Assembly: GCA_024228575.1 (NCBI GenBank)
Contig: JAAETH010000509.1
Location: 1 to 53,597 of the forward strand
Length of the DNA: 53,597 nt
Direction: 5' to 3'
From: Actinomycetes bacterium
Lineage (GTDB): Bacteria > Actinomycetota > Acidimicrobiia > Acidimicrobiales > Poriferisodalaceae
In this document: positions 1 through 8,794 of the stretch, piece by piece
Layout of the letters: the number at the start of each line of letters is the position of its first letter
Numbering within the stretch: position 1 is the first letter of the stretch
Notes under the pieces: generated by a model
Told to the model about the DNA's origin: nothing
Database searches by the model: none
Seen by the model: only the letters and a program-made list of their open reading frames with translations
Made by a program: the position numbers and the translations under genes

Positions 1-45
1 GAGCCGCACGGAGGAGGCCCGGTGGGCCGACCAGAAGGCGGGTTC

Positions 46-882
46 ATGACCCTGTTTGTTGTCGCAACGCCGATCGGGAACCTCGAAGATGTGTCGGCGC
101 GAACCAGGCGCACTCTCGCCGACGTTGCAGTAATCGCATGTGAGGACACCAGACGCACAGGCAAGCTGCTCGAGCTGCTGGGTGTTCCTCGCTCCGAGTT
201 CGTGAGGGTAGACGCCCACACGGAGGCCACCCGCGGTGCGAGGCTGATCGAGCGGCTGCTCGCAGGTGAAGATGTGGCTCTTGTCTCCGATGCCGGCACG
301 CCGGCGGTTTCGGACCCCGGCGAGGCCCTGGTCGGGGCTGCGATCGAAGCCGGCATAGAGGTGATTGCCATCCCGGGCCCGTCTGCGTCGCTTGCTGCGC
401 TGGTTGTGTCCGGCCTTCCCACCGACAGGTTCGTATTCGAGGGATTTCTCCCGAGGAAGGGTCGGGCGAGAGCGGACCGTATCGGTGGCGTGGCCTCCAG
501 CAGCTGCACGTCGATCCTGTTCGAGTCGCCGAAACGTTTGCGAGCGACATTGGTCGAGCTCGGCAACGCTTGTGATGCGGAGAGGCCGATCGCTGTCTGC
601 CGAGAGCTGACGAAGCTCCACGAGCAGGTTGTGCGGGGAACGATTGCCCAGGTCATCGAGATGTTCGACACCGATCCTCGAGGAGAGGTCGTGATCGTTG
701 TGGGGCCGGCACCACCGGAGGATGCGAAGGGCGACTCCGAGATCGTCACCGCTCTCGAGCAGCGCAGAGCGCTCGGTCTCGACAGGCGAAGTGCGGTTGT
801 TGTGGTGACCAGCGATTTCAGAATCGGTCGCCGGAGGGTCTACGACCTGGCGCTTGAACTCGACTGGGATCCGACCCATTGA
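46..882 (+). CDS. rsmI: 16S rRNA (cytidine-1402-2'-O)-methyltransferase RsmI
   Basis: SAM-dependent 2'-O-methylation of C1402 in the decoding centre of 16S rRNA. The N-terminus LFVVATPIGNLEDVSART, the segment CEDTRRTGKLL and the loop LVSDAGTPAVSDPG are the hallmark motifs of the RsmI branch of the tetrapyrrole-methylase fold; about 278 residues is normal length. I chose ATG 46, which puts the family's conserved start at residue 2. A GTG at 22 with GGAGGAGG at 10-17 would add eight residues and cannot be excluded. It converges on the glycosyltransferase gene with a 31-base gap. In mycobacteria rsmI also stands just before metG. Confidence 0.95.
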   Translation: MTLFVVATPIGNLEDVSARTRRTLADVAVIACEDTRRTGKLLELLGVPRSEFVRVDAHTEATRGARLIERLLAGEDVALVSDAGTPAVSDPGEALVGAAIEAGIEVIAIPGPSASLAALVVSGLPTDRFVFEGFLPRKGRARADRIGGVASSSCTSILFESPKRLRATLVELGNACDAERPIAVCRELTKLHEQVVRGTIAQVIEMFDTDPRGEVVIVVGPAPPEDAKGDSEIVTALEQRRALGLDRRSAVVVVTSDFRIGRRRVYDLALELDWDPTH

Positions 883-913
883 ACCTGCTCCGGTCCCGGA
901 GCCTCGGCGTGGA

Positions 914-2773
914 TCAGCCTCGAAGCAGCTGATACGGGCGCACGACCGATGTGAACTCGGTGATCAGATCCCGCTCATCATTGGACACACCGACGAATCG
1001 GCAGCCGATCCGAAAGCGACTCCTCGTCTGGTTCGGGAGCTGGTTCCTGACGACGGCCCGCAACTCGAGGTCGGTGGCGCCTCCACTCGCGTCGGCGAGT
1101 CGGAACCTGAGCGACAGTTTGGTTCCGGGCGCGAACGACTCGGTTGACACGAAACCTGCACCGTCTGGTGTCAGGTCGCTGATCTTGACCAGACGACCGT
1201 TTGCGTAGGCACCGAGATCGACGTCCACGCGGTACTGGCTCCGGTGCTGGCGTCTGCGAACGAAGACCCCGAGAACCTGCAGCGCGATCCAAAGAACGGT
1301 CGCGCCTGTCAGGGACGAGGCGATCAGAGCCAGACCGCGCATCGATTCGAGCGGCCACCCGATGAGGGCGTCGAGCATCCTGGCGGCGAGAATCGTCTCC
1401 AAGACGAGGGTCAATGCCGTCAACAGGCGAAGATGTTCGATCACGTCGAGGCCACCCTCGTCGACACCCGTTCTGGCAACGGGTTCGAACCGACCCGAGC
1501 GTCTGCTCACCGCGGCCCCCAACGCCTTCAGGTGGATTTCGAGGGTCAACATCCGTCGTGCCGCCGTCTCTCCGAACCCGATCCGCCCCCGCGAAAGAGC
1601 GACTGCGGCGAGCGACCGCAGAGCGAACGCGGGAAGCCAGATCGTGGCAATCCCGACGAGCGAAGCGTTCAACGGCGCCTCTCCGGTCCACAACACGATG
1701 CCGAGCAATGTGACCAAGGCGAGGTCGATCGGCGCCTGCAGGTAGTCGAGCAACAGATGTGAGAAGCAGACACGCTGGCGAACCGTCAGCCCACGCTTGC
1801 GGATGGGATCGTCGTCGGTGCGCAGCACTCCGAGGTGCCCGCGGGCCCACCGTTCGCGCTGGCGCAGGAAGGCGGAAAGGTTGTGGGGTGCTAGGCCTTG
1901 GACGATTGGTTCGGCGTGGTACTTGGTGCTCCAGCCAGCGGCCTGAAGCCGCATCGTTGTCTGCAGCTCGCCGGTGGTGGAGTCGGTTGCGATTCCTCCG
2001 ACCGTCGCGAATGCAACCCGACGGATCAGGCTCGCCGATCCTTCCCAAAGGGCTCCACCCATGTGATTTCGAGCTGGGCCCAGAACCTCGTTTGCGAAAC
2101 CCCGCTCGTGGCGCCCGTCTGACGAGTGCAGGACCGAATCGTGGTTCAAGTATTCCATCGGAGTCTGCACGACCGCGATCTTGGGGTCGTGGAAGTAGCC
2201 GGTGACTGCGTGGAGTGCGTCGGGCAGCGGGACCTGGTCGGCTTCGAGAACAAGAACCAGATCTGCCTCGGATTGTGCGAGGGCGTGGTTCAGCGCACCG
2301 GCTCTGGCGCCGTCGGTGTCATTTCGATGGAGGTACTGCACACCGAACTCTTCGGCCAGAGCCACCATCTCGTCGCGTCCTGCGTCGTCTATCAGAACCG
2401 TGCTGTGTGGATAACCCAAGGCGCGGCACCCGAGAAGTGTTGCACGAACCAGGTGTTCCGGTTCGTGGAAGGTCGTGACGAAGATGTCGACCGACTGGAG
2501 CGAACCGATGTCGGCGCGTTCGGACGGCGGCACCGTCCACAACACGATCGCGTCGAGGGCCAGCCGTGCGAACGTCCAGATCTCGATGCCCAGAAGCGGA
2601 GCGAACAACCACAGCGGTGTTGCCCCCCGGGTCGAGGTGAAACGCCATACCAGGTAGCCGGTGGTCGCGAGGATGGCTACCGACGCGACCGAACGCGCCA
2701 GGACGGGTTGATCCCACCGGCTGGCGGTGTGATCCGTCGGCGCGACTGCGCGCGTGCGGGTCGTGGTGGACAT
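914..2773 (-). CDS. GT2 glycosyltransferase (cellulose-synthase-like) with C-terminal PilZ domain
   Basis: Processive family-2 glycosyltransferase of the BcsA type, probably making or exporting an extracellular polysaccharide at the inner membrane. Two membrane segments lie near residues 28-65, then the GT-A domain with the acidic motifs DDAG and LEADQVP and the QxxRW motif (QRERW, about residue 308). Several further membrane helices follow at about 335-375 and 470-510. The last ~105 residues resemble PilZ, a c-di-GMP receptor: arginine-rich entry RRRQHRSQYR, then ISDLTPDGAG, where Thr replaces the usual Ser of (D/N)xSxxG. It is the last gene of a minus-strand run with a GGDEF protein and a GntR-type regulator. 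The sugar substrate is unknown; no BcsB partner is visible. Confidence 0.85.
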   Translation of the reverse strand: MSTTTRTRAVAPTDHTASRWDQPVLARSVASVAILATTGYLVWRFTSTRGATPLWLFAPLLGIEIWTFARLALDAIVLWTVPPSERADIGSLQSVDIFVTTFHEPEHLVRATLLGCRALGYPHSTVLIDDAGRDEMVALAEEFGVQYLHRNDTDGARAGALNHALAQSEADLVLVLEADQVPLPDALHAVTGYFHDPKIAVVQTPMEYLNHDSVLHSSDGRHERGFANEVLGPARNHMGGALWEGSASLIRRVAFATVGGIATDSTTGELQTTMRLQAAGWSTKYHAEPIVQGLAPHNLSAFLRQRERWARGHLGVLRTDDDPIRKRGLTVRQRVCFSHLLLDYLQAPIDLALVTLLGIVLWTGEAPLNASLVGIATIWLPAFALRSLAAVALSRGRIGFGETAARRMLTLEIHLKALGAAVSRRSGRFEPVARTGVDEGGLDVIEHLRLLTALTLVLETILAARMLDALIGWPLESMRGLALIASSLTGATVLWIALQVLGVFVRRRQHRSQYRVDVDLGAYANGRLVKISDLTPDGAGFVSTESFAPGTKLSLRFRLADASGGATDLELRAVVRNQLPNQTRSRFRIGCRFVGVSNDERDLITEFTSVVRPYQLLRG

Positions 2774-2849
2774 GCGATTGACCTGTCGGCCGCGCCGGGG
2801 TCACACAGAAGGGGTTTTGACTGCACCGGCGATCGGCCGCCGGTGGGTG

Positions 2850-4136
2850 TCAGGCCGCCAGAACCTCGAGGAGGTCGTCGGCCAGGCGGCGCGTCAGCGA
2901 GCCGTCGAGCCTTGCCACGGAGATGCGTATGCCGTGGGGTGAATTGCCATCGACAGCCTCACCGCCGACGACGAGCCAACCCCGATCGAACAGCATCGAG
3001 ATGACTTTCTCCTGGTCGTGCACGGGGACCCAGACCCACGGCCCGGCCAGTCCCTGGCTGGAGATGCCTCTGGCACGGAGTTCCGCCATGAGGGCCAGCC
3101 GCTTGCTGCCGTTTGCTCGGGTTGTCAATGCGAGGCGCTGTGATGCTCCAGGGTGAGCCAGGAGTTCGTCGACGATGCGGCGCACGAGCGAGCTGAGAGG
3201 GCTGCCCAGCCTCTCGACCCTGCCTCGTACGCGTGCCAGCGTCACGGGGTCGCCGGCCAGAGCAGCAATGCCGAGACGATTGCCGAACATCGGTTCGAAC
3301 GAGCGGACCACGGACCAGCGAGAGCGATCGGGATCGGCGATCGGTTCGTACTCGCAACCGGCGAGGGGGCCGAGGGGATCCCACTCGATGAGCGAGACCT
3401 CGGAGTGGTAGCGGAGAGCCGTGCGCAATTCCGACGCGCGCGCGGCATCGATGACGGAGCCGGTCGGATCATGCCCGCGCGGCGTCAAGATGCACGCTGC
3501 CACTCGCGGCAGAGCGGCCTCGAGGCTTGCGGGTATGGCGCCGTGCTCGTCCATTTCGATTGCGACCGGATCGAGGCCGTTCAGGCTCAGGACGTCGGCG
3601 ACCTCCATCGATGTGGGATCCTCGACCGCGACGCGATCTCCTGGCAGCAGCTGCGAATCGAGGATGCGGTCGAGGGCTTCTCGTGCCGAACCGACGACGA
3701 CGACACCGGCACAGGTGACGCCATCGGCGTCGAAGTCCTTGATGAGTCGATCCTCGAGATCGACGGGGCCCGGAGAAACGAGACGATCTGCCAGATCGTG
3801 CATCACCTGGGTCAGTGTCGGGGCGATCTCGTCCTGGTGCCTGGTTCGTGTCAGGTCTCTGACGTGATCCGGCAGCGGCGTGGCTGAAGGAATCTCGATC
3901 GGTGGGCGTTGATGCACCTTGGTGCCGCCCCGACCGTGGGTGGAGATGACCCCGCGTTGTCGAAGTTGTCGGTATGCCGAGGAAACCGTGCTCGGGCTGA
4001 CCACGAGCTCTTCTGCGAGGGCGCGAACCGTAGGCAACTTGGTGCCGGGGGAAAGCCTCCCCTCACGGATTGCGTTCTCGACGCTGTCGCTGATTTGGGT
4101 AGCGCGTTTGCCCGCTACGCCCCAGGGTGCCGCCAT
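2850..4136 (-). CDS. GntR/MocR-type regulator with degenerate aminotransferase domain
   Basis: Residues ~10-75 form a GntR winged helix (TKLPTVRALAEELVVSPSTV). The rest is an aspartate-aminotransferase-like domain, the MocR architecture. In active family members a PLP-binding lysine sits in a motif like SFSK..GP.LR; here the aligned segment is SFEPMFGNRLG (residues 279-289), with Pro in the lysine position. The usual HNPTG is HDPTG. The protein may therefore be PLP-independent or bind another ligand. ATG 4136 is the first plausible start. It lies 107 bases after the GGDEF gene and 76 bases before the PilZ glycosyltransferase on the same strand, so it may regulate that run. Its target is unknown. 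Confidence 0.85.
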   Translation of the reverse strand: MAAPWGVAGKRATQISDSVENAIREGRLSPGTKLPTVRALAEELVVSPSTVSSAYRQLRQRGVISTHGRGGTKVHQRPPIEIPSATPLPDHVRDLTRTRHQDEIAPTLTQVMHDLADRLVSPGPVDLEDRLIKDFDADGVTCAGVVVVGSAREALDRILDSQLLPGDRVAVEDPTSMEVADVLSLNGLDPVAIEMDEHGAIPASLEAALPRVAACILTPRGHDPTGSVIDAARASELRTALRYHSEVSLIEWDPLGPLAGCEYEPIADPDRSRWSVVRSFEPMFGNRLGIAALAGDPVTLARVRGRVERLGSPLSSLVRRIVDELLAHPGASQRLALTTRANGSKRLALMAELRARGISSQGLAGPWVWVPVHDQEKVISMLFDRGWLVVGGEAVDGNSPHGIRISVARLDGSLTRRLADDLLEVLAA

Positions 4137-4243
4137 GGCGGCCGAGAGTACCCAACAACTGTCCCGCGCTGGTGGTTATCCGAAGACATGGAGTATTTGT
4201 GAGTACAAAACCTTGTCCCGCCTGGGGTATCGGCTGACAGGTT

Positions 4244-6181
4244 TTAGTCGTTTTGTGCGGTTTCAAATGGCAGCTTCGGTGTTTGGAGAGTGTTTCCGAA
4301 CACGACGTGCCTTCCCCGCCCGAGCTCCTTGGCCCGGTACATCGCAGTGTCGGCATTTCGCATCAGACTCTCGACTGTCGTGATGCCGGGGCGCGCAACG
4401 GCGATACCAACGCTCATCGAGACGAACCAATCGGCCCCGTCGAGTTCGATGGGCTCTTCGACGATACGCAGGAGCCGTTCGGCAAATCGCTCGGCGTCGT
4501 CGAGGTGGTCGAAATGGTCGCAGAGGACCACGAACTCGTCCTCTCCCATCCGGCCGATCGAGTCGCCGGGCCGGATCGAGAGTACAAGCCTCTCAGCCAG
4601 TGCCTTGAGGAGCCGGTCTGCGATGTCGGTGCCGACGGCGGTGTTCACGACCTCAAAGAAGTCGAGATCCAGGAGCAACAACCCGACCCTCTGGCCGGTG
4701 CGGCCGGCGCGAGCGAGAGCAACCTCTACCCGATCGTGCAACAGGACGCGGCTGGGGAGGCCGGTCAGGTGATCGTGGGTCGCCTCCCATCGCAATTCGG
4801 CATCGGTTCTATCGCCGGCGAGGGGGCGGCTGACCGATGTCCATCGATTCACAGCTCCCGATTCGTCGGGGAGCCCGATCAACACGAGTGAGACGGGAAC
4901 TTCTTCACCGGCTGGATCGAGTAGTGCCAGATCAGCGCTCCAGGAGCGTCCTGCCCGTGTTTCTGGAACCCCGTGTTTAGCGATTCTCTCGACGGCCCAT
5001 CTGGGATGGATGTCGAGCAGGCTTACCCCGTGCAGGTCCTTCCCGGTGCCGAGCATTCGTCTGGCGGCGGGATTGGCACGGGCAGGCCCGGTCATGTCGA
5101 AATCCCAAACGGCGTCGGGTGTCGCCTCGAAGAGAGCCGAGGTGTCCCGCGGTGTTGTGTCAGCGACGGACCCCTCGATGTCGACGCCGAATCGTACGCG
5201 TGCGGTAGCTGAAGGCCTTGTGTCCACGTCTGTCGATCGTCCGGTTTCGGTCCGCGCAACCATCTCGTCACCCACCGCCGCGGCTCCGACATATGCCAAC
5301 CCCAGCAACAGGTCGAGCTGGTCGCGTATCTCGGTGATCGTCATGTCCCGGCGGGTCCAGCCGGATCCGTTGGCGACCCGCACCGTGGTCTCGAGCACCG
5401 ACGATCTCGAGGTTCGCCTCGCCGAGGTGATCGCTTCGTGATCATCGGGATGGATGAGGTCGAGGATTGATGCACCGACGAGCGAAGCGGCATTTCGTCC
5501 CGTGGCTCTCTGTGTCGAGGCGGAAACGAAGGTGATTGTGCCGTCGGCCCGTGTCGTGACGACAAGATCGTCGATGTGGTCGATGACGCCGTCGAAACGG
5601 GCGAGCTTCTCGCGTGTGGTCGGGCCGAGGTCGGCGGGCACCAGCTGCACGAGGGTGTGGCCCATCGAACCACCCCCGCTGAGCGGGTTCAGCATCAGTA
5701 CTGCTTCGATGTCGTCCTCGCCCTGTCGGTCGACCGCCACCTCGAAGATGGCCGGTTGTACGGGAGTCCGACACCATCGCGACACCGGCTCGACGGACCG
5801 TGCGGCGAGCAGATCCTCCAGGCGCGTGCCGACCACCTTGCTCTTCGGGCGCCTGAGGAGAGCGGTATATGCAGGATTGACGAGCAGATGTGATCCGCCT
5901 CGATCGATGATCGCCAGACCGATCGATGCCTGGTCGAATCCACCCCGAAGCCACAGGTCGCGAGGTCGCTGCTTGGGCAGTGGCGGCCTCCCAGCGATCG
6001 CGGGTGACCTGTCTGTCGGAGTGTCTGGATCTGCCTGGCCAGAGCGGAAGGCGTCTGCTGGCGAACTCACCGCTCTCCTCTTCTGATCGTCGGGTGCGCT
6101 TGGTCCGGGCGGGTGTACGAACGGGATGGTGTTCGTTTGGGCGGCACTTGTGCCGGGTTCTGATCGTTGCTCGCGCGTCAT
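4244..6181 (-). CDS. PAS-PAS-PAS-GGDEF signalling protein (GEDEF variant)
   Basis: Predicted diguanylate cyclase-type protein. With start 6181 it has about 645 residues: a polar N-terminal ~70, then PAS-like domains near 74-180, 195-320 (DGTITFVSASTQRATG, LIHPDDHEAI) and 345-460, then a GGDEF domain from about 475 (THDHLTGLPSRVLLHDRVE, LLLLDLDFFEVVNT). The active-site loop reads RMGEDEFVVL at 4532-4546, so Glu replaces the second Gly of GGDEF; activity is uncertain. No membrane segment was noticed. The frame stays open upstream to 6613, but that part lies inside metG; ATG 6181 or 6235 are realistic starts and neither has a strong ribosome-binding site. It is divergent from metG. Confidence 0.85.
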   Translation of the reverse strand: MTREQRSEPGTSAAQTNTIPFVHPPGPSAPDDQKRRAVSSPADAFRSGQADPDTPTDRSPAIAGRPPLPKQRPRDLWLRGGFDQASIGLAIIDRGGSHLLVNPAYTALLRRPKSKVVGTRLEDLLAARSVEPVSRWCRTPVQPAIFEVAVDRQGEDDIEAVLMLNPLSGGGSMGHTLVQLVPADLGPTTREKLARFDGVIDHIDDLVVTTRADGTITFVSASTQRATGRNAASLVGASILDLIHPDDHEAITSARRTSRSSVLETTVRVANGSGWTRRDMTITEIRDQLDLLLGLAYVGAAAVGDEMVARTETGRSTDVDTRPSATARVRFGVDIEGSVADTTPRDTSALFEATPDAVWDFDMTGPARANPAARRMLGTGKDLHGVSLLDIHPRWAVERIAKHGVPETRAGRSWSADLALLDPAGEEVPVSLVLIGLPDESGAVNRWTSVSRPLAGDRTDAELRWEATHDHLTGLPSRVLLHDRVEVALARAGRTGQRVGLLLLDLDFFEVVNTAVGTDIADRLLKALAERLVLSIRPGDSIGRMGEDEFVVLCDHFDHLDDAERFAERLLRIVEEPIELDGADWFVSMSVGIAVARPGITTVESLMRNADTAMYRAKELGRGRHVVFGNTLQTPKLPFETAQND

Positions 6182-6277
6182 GAGAATAGCGGGCTGAGCG
6201 TTGAAGAAAAGAGGGCGCGACGACACTGGAGCCATCGGTACGCTCGGTGATTGGCCGATCGAGGAGATGAAGCGGCG

Positions 6278-7777
6278 ATGAGCGCACGAAAGATGCTGAC
6301 CACGCCGATCTACTACGCGAACGACGCGCCCCACATCGGACACGCCTATACGACGGTCACCGCCGACGGCGTGGCCCGCTGGCATCGCCTTCGGGGTGAC
6401 GATGTCCTCTTTGTGACGGGAACCGACGAGCATGGACTCAAGGTCCAACGTTCCGCCGAGGAAAACGACGTAGACCCCCAGATCTGGGTCGATCGAACCT
6501 CCCAGCGTTATGTTGACGCCTGGTCTCAGCTTGGTATTTCGTACGACCAATTCATTCGCACCACCGAGCCCCGGCACTATGGGGCGGTGCAGAAGATCCT
6601 CGATGCGTGTCATGCCAACGGCGATATCGAGCTGAGGACCTACGAGGGCCTCTATTCGGTGGCCGACGAGGCGTATGTGGCTGAAGAGGATGTGCCGGCG
6701 CTCGAAGCCCAGGGGCGTCCGGTCATCACGATGAGAGAGGAGAACTACTTCTTCCTCCTCAGCCGCTACGAGGACCGCCTACTCGAGTGGTACGAGAGCA
6801 ACCCAGATCTCGTCAGGCCGGCGTCCAAGCGCAATGAAGCCATGGGCTTCATCAGGCAGGGCTTGCAGGACTTCTCCATCTCGCGCACCTCGATCGACTG
6901 GGGCATCCCGATCCCGTGGGACACCGACCACGTCACCTATGTCTGGTTCGATGCCCTCACCAACTACATAACCGCGGCCGGATACGGGACCGACGAGGCC
7001 GAGTTCGACAAGTGGTGGCCCGGCCACCATCTCATCGGCAAGGACATCCTCCGGTTCCACTGTGTCTACTGGCCTGCGATGCTCATGTCTGCTGGCCTCG
7101 AACCCCCCAGCAACATCAGCGTTCACGGGTTCCTCCTCATCGGTGGTGAAAAGATGAGTAAGACGAGGCTGAATCACATCGCCCCCTCCGACCTCGTCGA
7201 GGAGTTCGGAGTCGACGGCTTTCGGTATCACTTCTTGCGCGACCAGAACTTCGGACCTGACGGCGATTTCTCCCATGAAGGCATGGTCGCCCGGTATAAC
7301 GCGGACCTCGCCAACAACCTCGGCAACCTATTGAGCCGCGTGACCACGGTCGTCGCCAAGAAGTGCGACGGTGTCGGTCCAGCACCCCGGCCGGACTCAC
7401 CGCTGGCGCCGGTAACCGAACGCGCCGTCGAGATCGCCGACGATGCATGGTGTCGCGTCGCCCCTTCAGAAGCGCTCGACGCGACGTGGCAAATCATCCG
7501 CGAGACCAACTCGCTGCTCGAGAATGCCGAACCGTGGAAGTCCGATCCCGGGCCCGAGACCGATGCCGTGCTGGGTGACGCCCTCGAGGCGTTGCGGCTG
7601 GTCGCAATCCTGGCCAGCCCGGCGTTGCCGGCCTCGACCGCAGAGATCTGGAATCGATTGGGGCTCGAGGGGTCGCCCGCGGACTGTCGCATCGGCGTCG
7701 ATACGCGGTGGGGTCTCTATCCCGGCGGTCTTGATGTCATCAAGGGAGCACCACTGTTCCCCCGGCTCAAGGTCTGA
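6278..7777 (+). CDS. metG: Methionine--tRNA ligase
   Basis: Charges tRNA-Met and initiator tRNA. Class I motifs are clear: PIYYANDAPHIGHAYT (HIGH), TGTDEHGLK, and GGEKMSKTRLN (KMSKS loop with Thr last). The catalytic domain is followed by a helical anticodon-binding domain (VTTVVAKKCDG, SLLENAEPWK), and no C-terminal tRNA-binding extension is present; about 499 residues. ATG 6278 is preceded by GAGGAG (6261-6266). In the connective-peptide insert, where many MetRS enzymes carry zinc-binding Cys pairs, the segment YSVADEAYVAEEDV has no cysteine, so this is a zinc-free form. It is followed 12 bases later by tatD. Confidence 0.97.
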   Translation: MSARKMLTTPIYYANDAPHIGHAYTTVTADGVARWHRLRGDDVLFVTGTDEHGLKVQRSAEENDVDPQIWVDRTSQRYVDAWSQLGISYDQFIRTTEPRHYGAVQKILDACHANGDIELRTYEGLYSVADEAYVAEEDVPALEAQGRPVITMREENYFFLLSRYEDRLLEWYESNPDLVRPASKRNEAMGFIRQGLQDFSISRTSIDWGIPIPWDTDHVTYVWFDALTNYITAAGYGTDEAEFDKWWPGHHLIGKDILRFHCVYWPAMLMSAGLEPPSNISVHGFLLIGGEKMSKTRLNHIAPSDLVEEFGVDGFRYHFLRDQNFGPDGDFSHEGMVARYNADLANNLGNLLSRVTTVVAKKCDGVGPAPRPDSPLAPVTERAVEIADDAWCRVAPSEALDATWQIIRETNSLLENAEPWKSDPGPETDAVLGDALEALRLVAILASPALPASTAEIWNRLGLEGSPADCRIGVDTRWGLYPGGLDVIKGAPLFPRLKV

Positions 7778-7789
7778 GCGCGAGACGAC

Positions 7790-8539
7790 ATGACGACCTG
7801 GATCGACAACCACTGCCACCTGCCAGACGATCCCGACCTGGCGGCCGAGCAGGTCGCCGAGGCTGTGACGGCCGGAGTTGGTCGACTCGTCGATGTGGGC
7901 ACCGATGTCGAGAGCAGTCGAACGGCCATCGCGAGAGCCGAACGGTTCGAGATCGTCTCGGCCACAGCGGGGATACACCCTCACGTTGCCCGGCATGGCA
8001 TCGACGGGTTGGCAGACCTGCTTGCGCATCCTCAGGTTCGGGCTGTCGGTGAGACCGGGCTCGACTTCTACTACGACAATTCGCCACGTCGCGAACAGAA
8101 GCTGATGTTCGAAGCCCAGATCGAACTCGCCCACGCCTACGACCTTCCACTGGTGATCCACTCGCGAAATGCGTGGCCAGAAACCTTCGAGGTGCTCGAC
8201 GCCGTCGGTGTGCCCGAACGCGCGGTATTGCACTGCTTCACCGGGGGTCCGGCCGAGGCCGAAAAGGCACTCGACAGGGGAATGGTCCTTTCGTTCAGCG
8301 GAATCGTCACTTTCCCGAGTGCAACCGAATTGGCCCAAGCCGCAGTTTTGTGCCCGCTCGACGCGATGATGATCGAGACCGATTCGCCATACCTGGCTCC
8401 GGTGCCACACCGCGGTACCAAGAACCGGCCGGCTCATGTGGTGGCCGTCGGAGAACACATTGCCCACTTGTTGGGCGCCGAGGTCGACGTGATCGCAGAG
8501 GCCACTTCGAGACGGGCCCACGATTTCTACTCCATCTAG
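7790..8539 (+). CDS. tatD: TatD family metal-dependent DNase
   Basis: Metal-dependent hydrolase of the amidohydrolase fold; family members are 3'-5' exonucleases or D-aminoacyl-tRNA deacylases. Metal ligands are in the expected order: DNHCHL near the start, GETGLDFYYD (Glu), VIHSRNAW (His), LHCFTGG (His) and ETDSPYLAP (Asp). About 249 residues is the normal size. It sits 12 bases after metG, as in many actinobacteria, and is probably cotranscribed with it. Which of the known activities applies cannot be decided from sequence. Confidence 0.95.
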   Translation: MTTWIDNHCHLPDDPDLAAEQVAEAVTAGVGRLVDVGTDVESSRTAIARAERFEIVSATAGIHPHVARHGIDGLADLLAHPQVRAVGETGLDFYYDNSPRREQKLMFEAQIELAHAYDLPLVIHSRNAWPETFEVLDAVGVPERAVLHCFTGGPAEAEKALDRGMVLSFSGIVTFPSATELAQAAVLCPLDAMMIETDSPYLAPVPHRGTKNRPAHVVAVGEHIAHLLGAEVDVIAEATSRRAHDFYSI

Positions 8540-8566
8540 ATGAGCCCGCGGCCAGACGCTCGCCAA

Positions 8567-8627
8567 GGACAAACCCCCGGGTCGTCACAGACAGGTGTCG
8601 TGCCTGGTTCGGGGGCCGTCTTGTTCC
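8567..8627. other. Long hairpin between tatD and the Rpf gene
   Basis: The arms GGACAA (8567-8572) and CCCCCG (8574-8579) are answered by CGGGGG (8610-8615) and TTGTTCC (8621-8627). An inner CAGG/CCTG pair lies between them. It could terminate the metG-tatD transcript or be a leader structure of the Rpf gene. It lacks a clean U-run, so the role is open. Confidence 0.4.
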
Positions 8628-8655
8628 TCGGGTTTCCCGATTGATGCAGAAACGT

Positions 8656-8684
8656 TTGCGCTGATGCGACCCGCTCCCTAGGCT
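8656..8684 (+). promoter_or_regulatory. Candidate promoter of the Rpf gene
   Basis: TTGCGC (8656-8661), a 17-base spacer and TAGGCT (8679-8684) form a plausible -35/-10 pair about 55-110 bases upstream of the possible starts of the Rpf gene. It was seen by eye only; actinobacterial promoters are degenerate, so this is tentative. Confidence 0.3.
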
Positions 8685-8794
8685 GCCGTGCGCCAATCGA
8701 AGTTCCCTGTTCGGGGACATCTGGTGGAGCTGGAAAACTGAGAAATCGAACTTCGGAGCGCAGGCGGTCTATTCGTGTAGCGAGTTCGGTCACG

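Noticed and set aside
6182-6613. N-terminal extension of the PAS-GGDEF frame up to 6613 on the minus strand
   Set aside because: It lies inside the 5' third of metG, carries no domain, and realistic starts exist at 6181 or 6235.
8540-8737. ydaO-type c-di-AMP riboswitch before the Rpf gene, as known for some rpf genes
   Set aside because: A hairpin is present, but I could not find the conserved ydaO sequence blocks; a covariance-model search would settle it.
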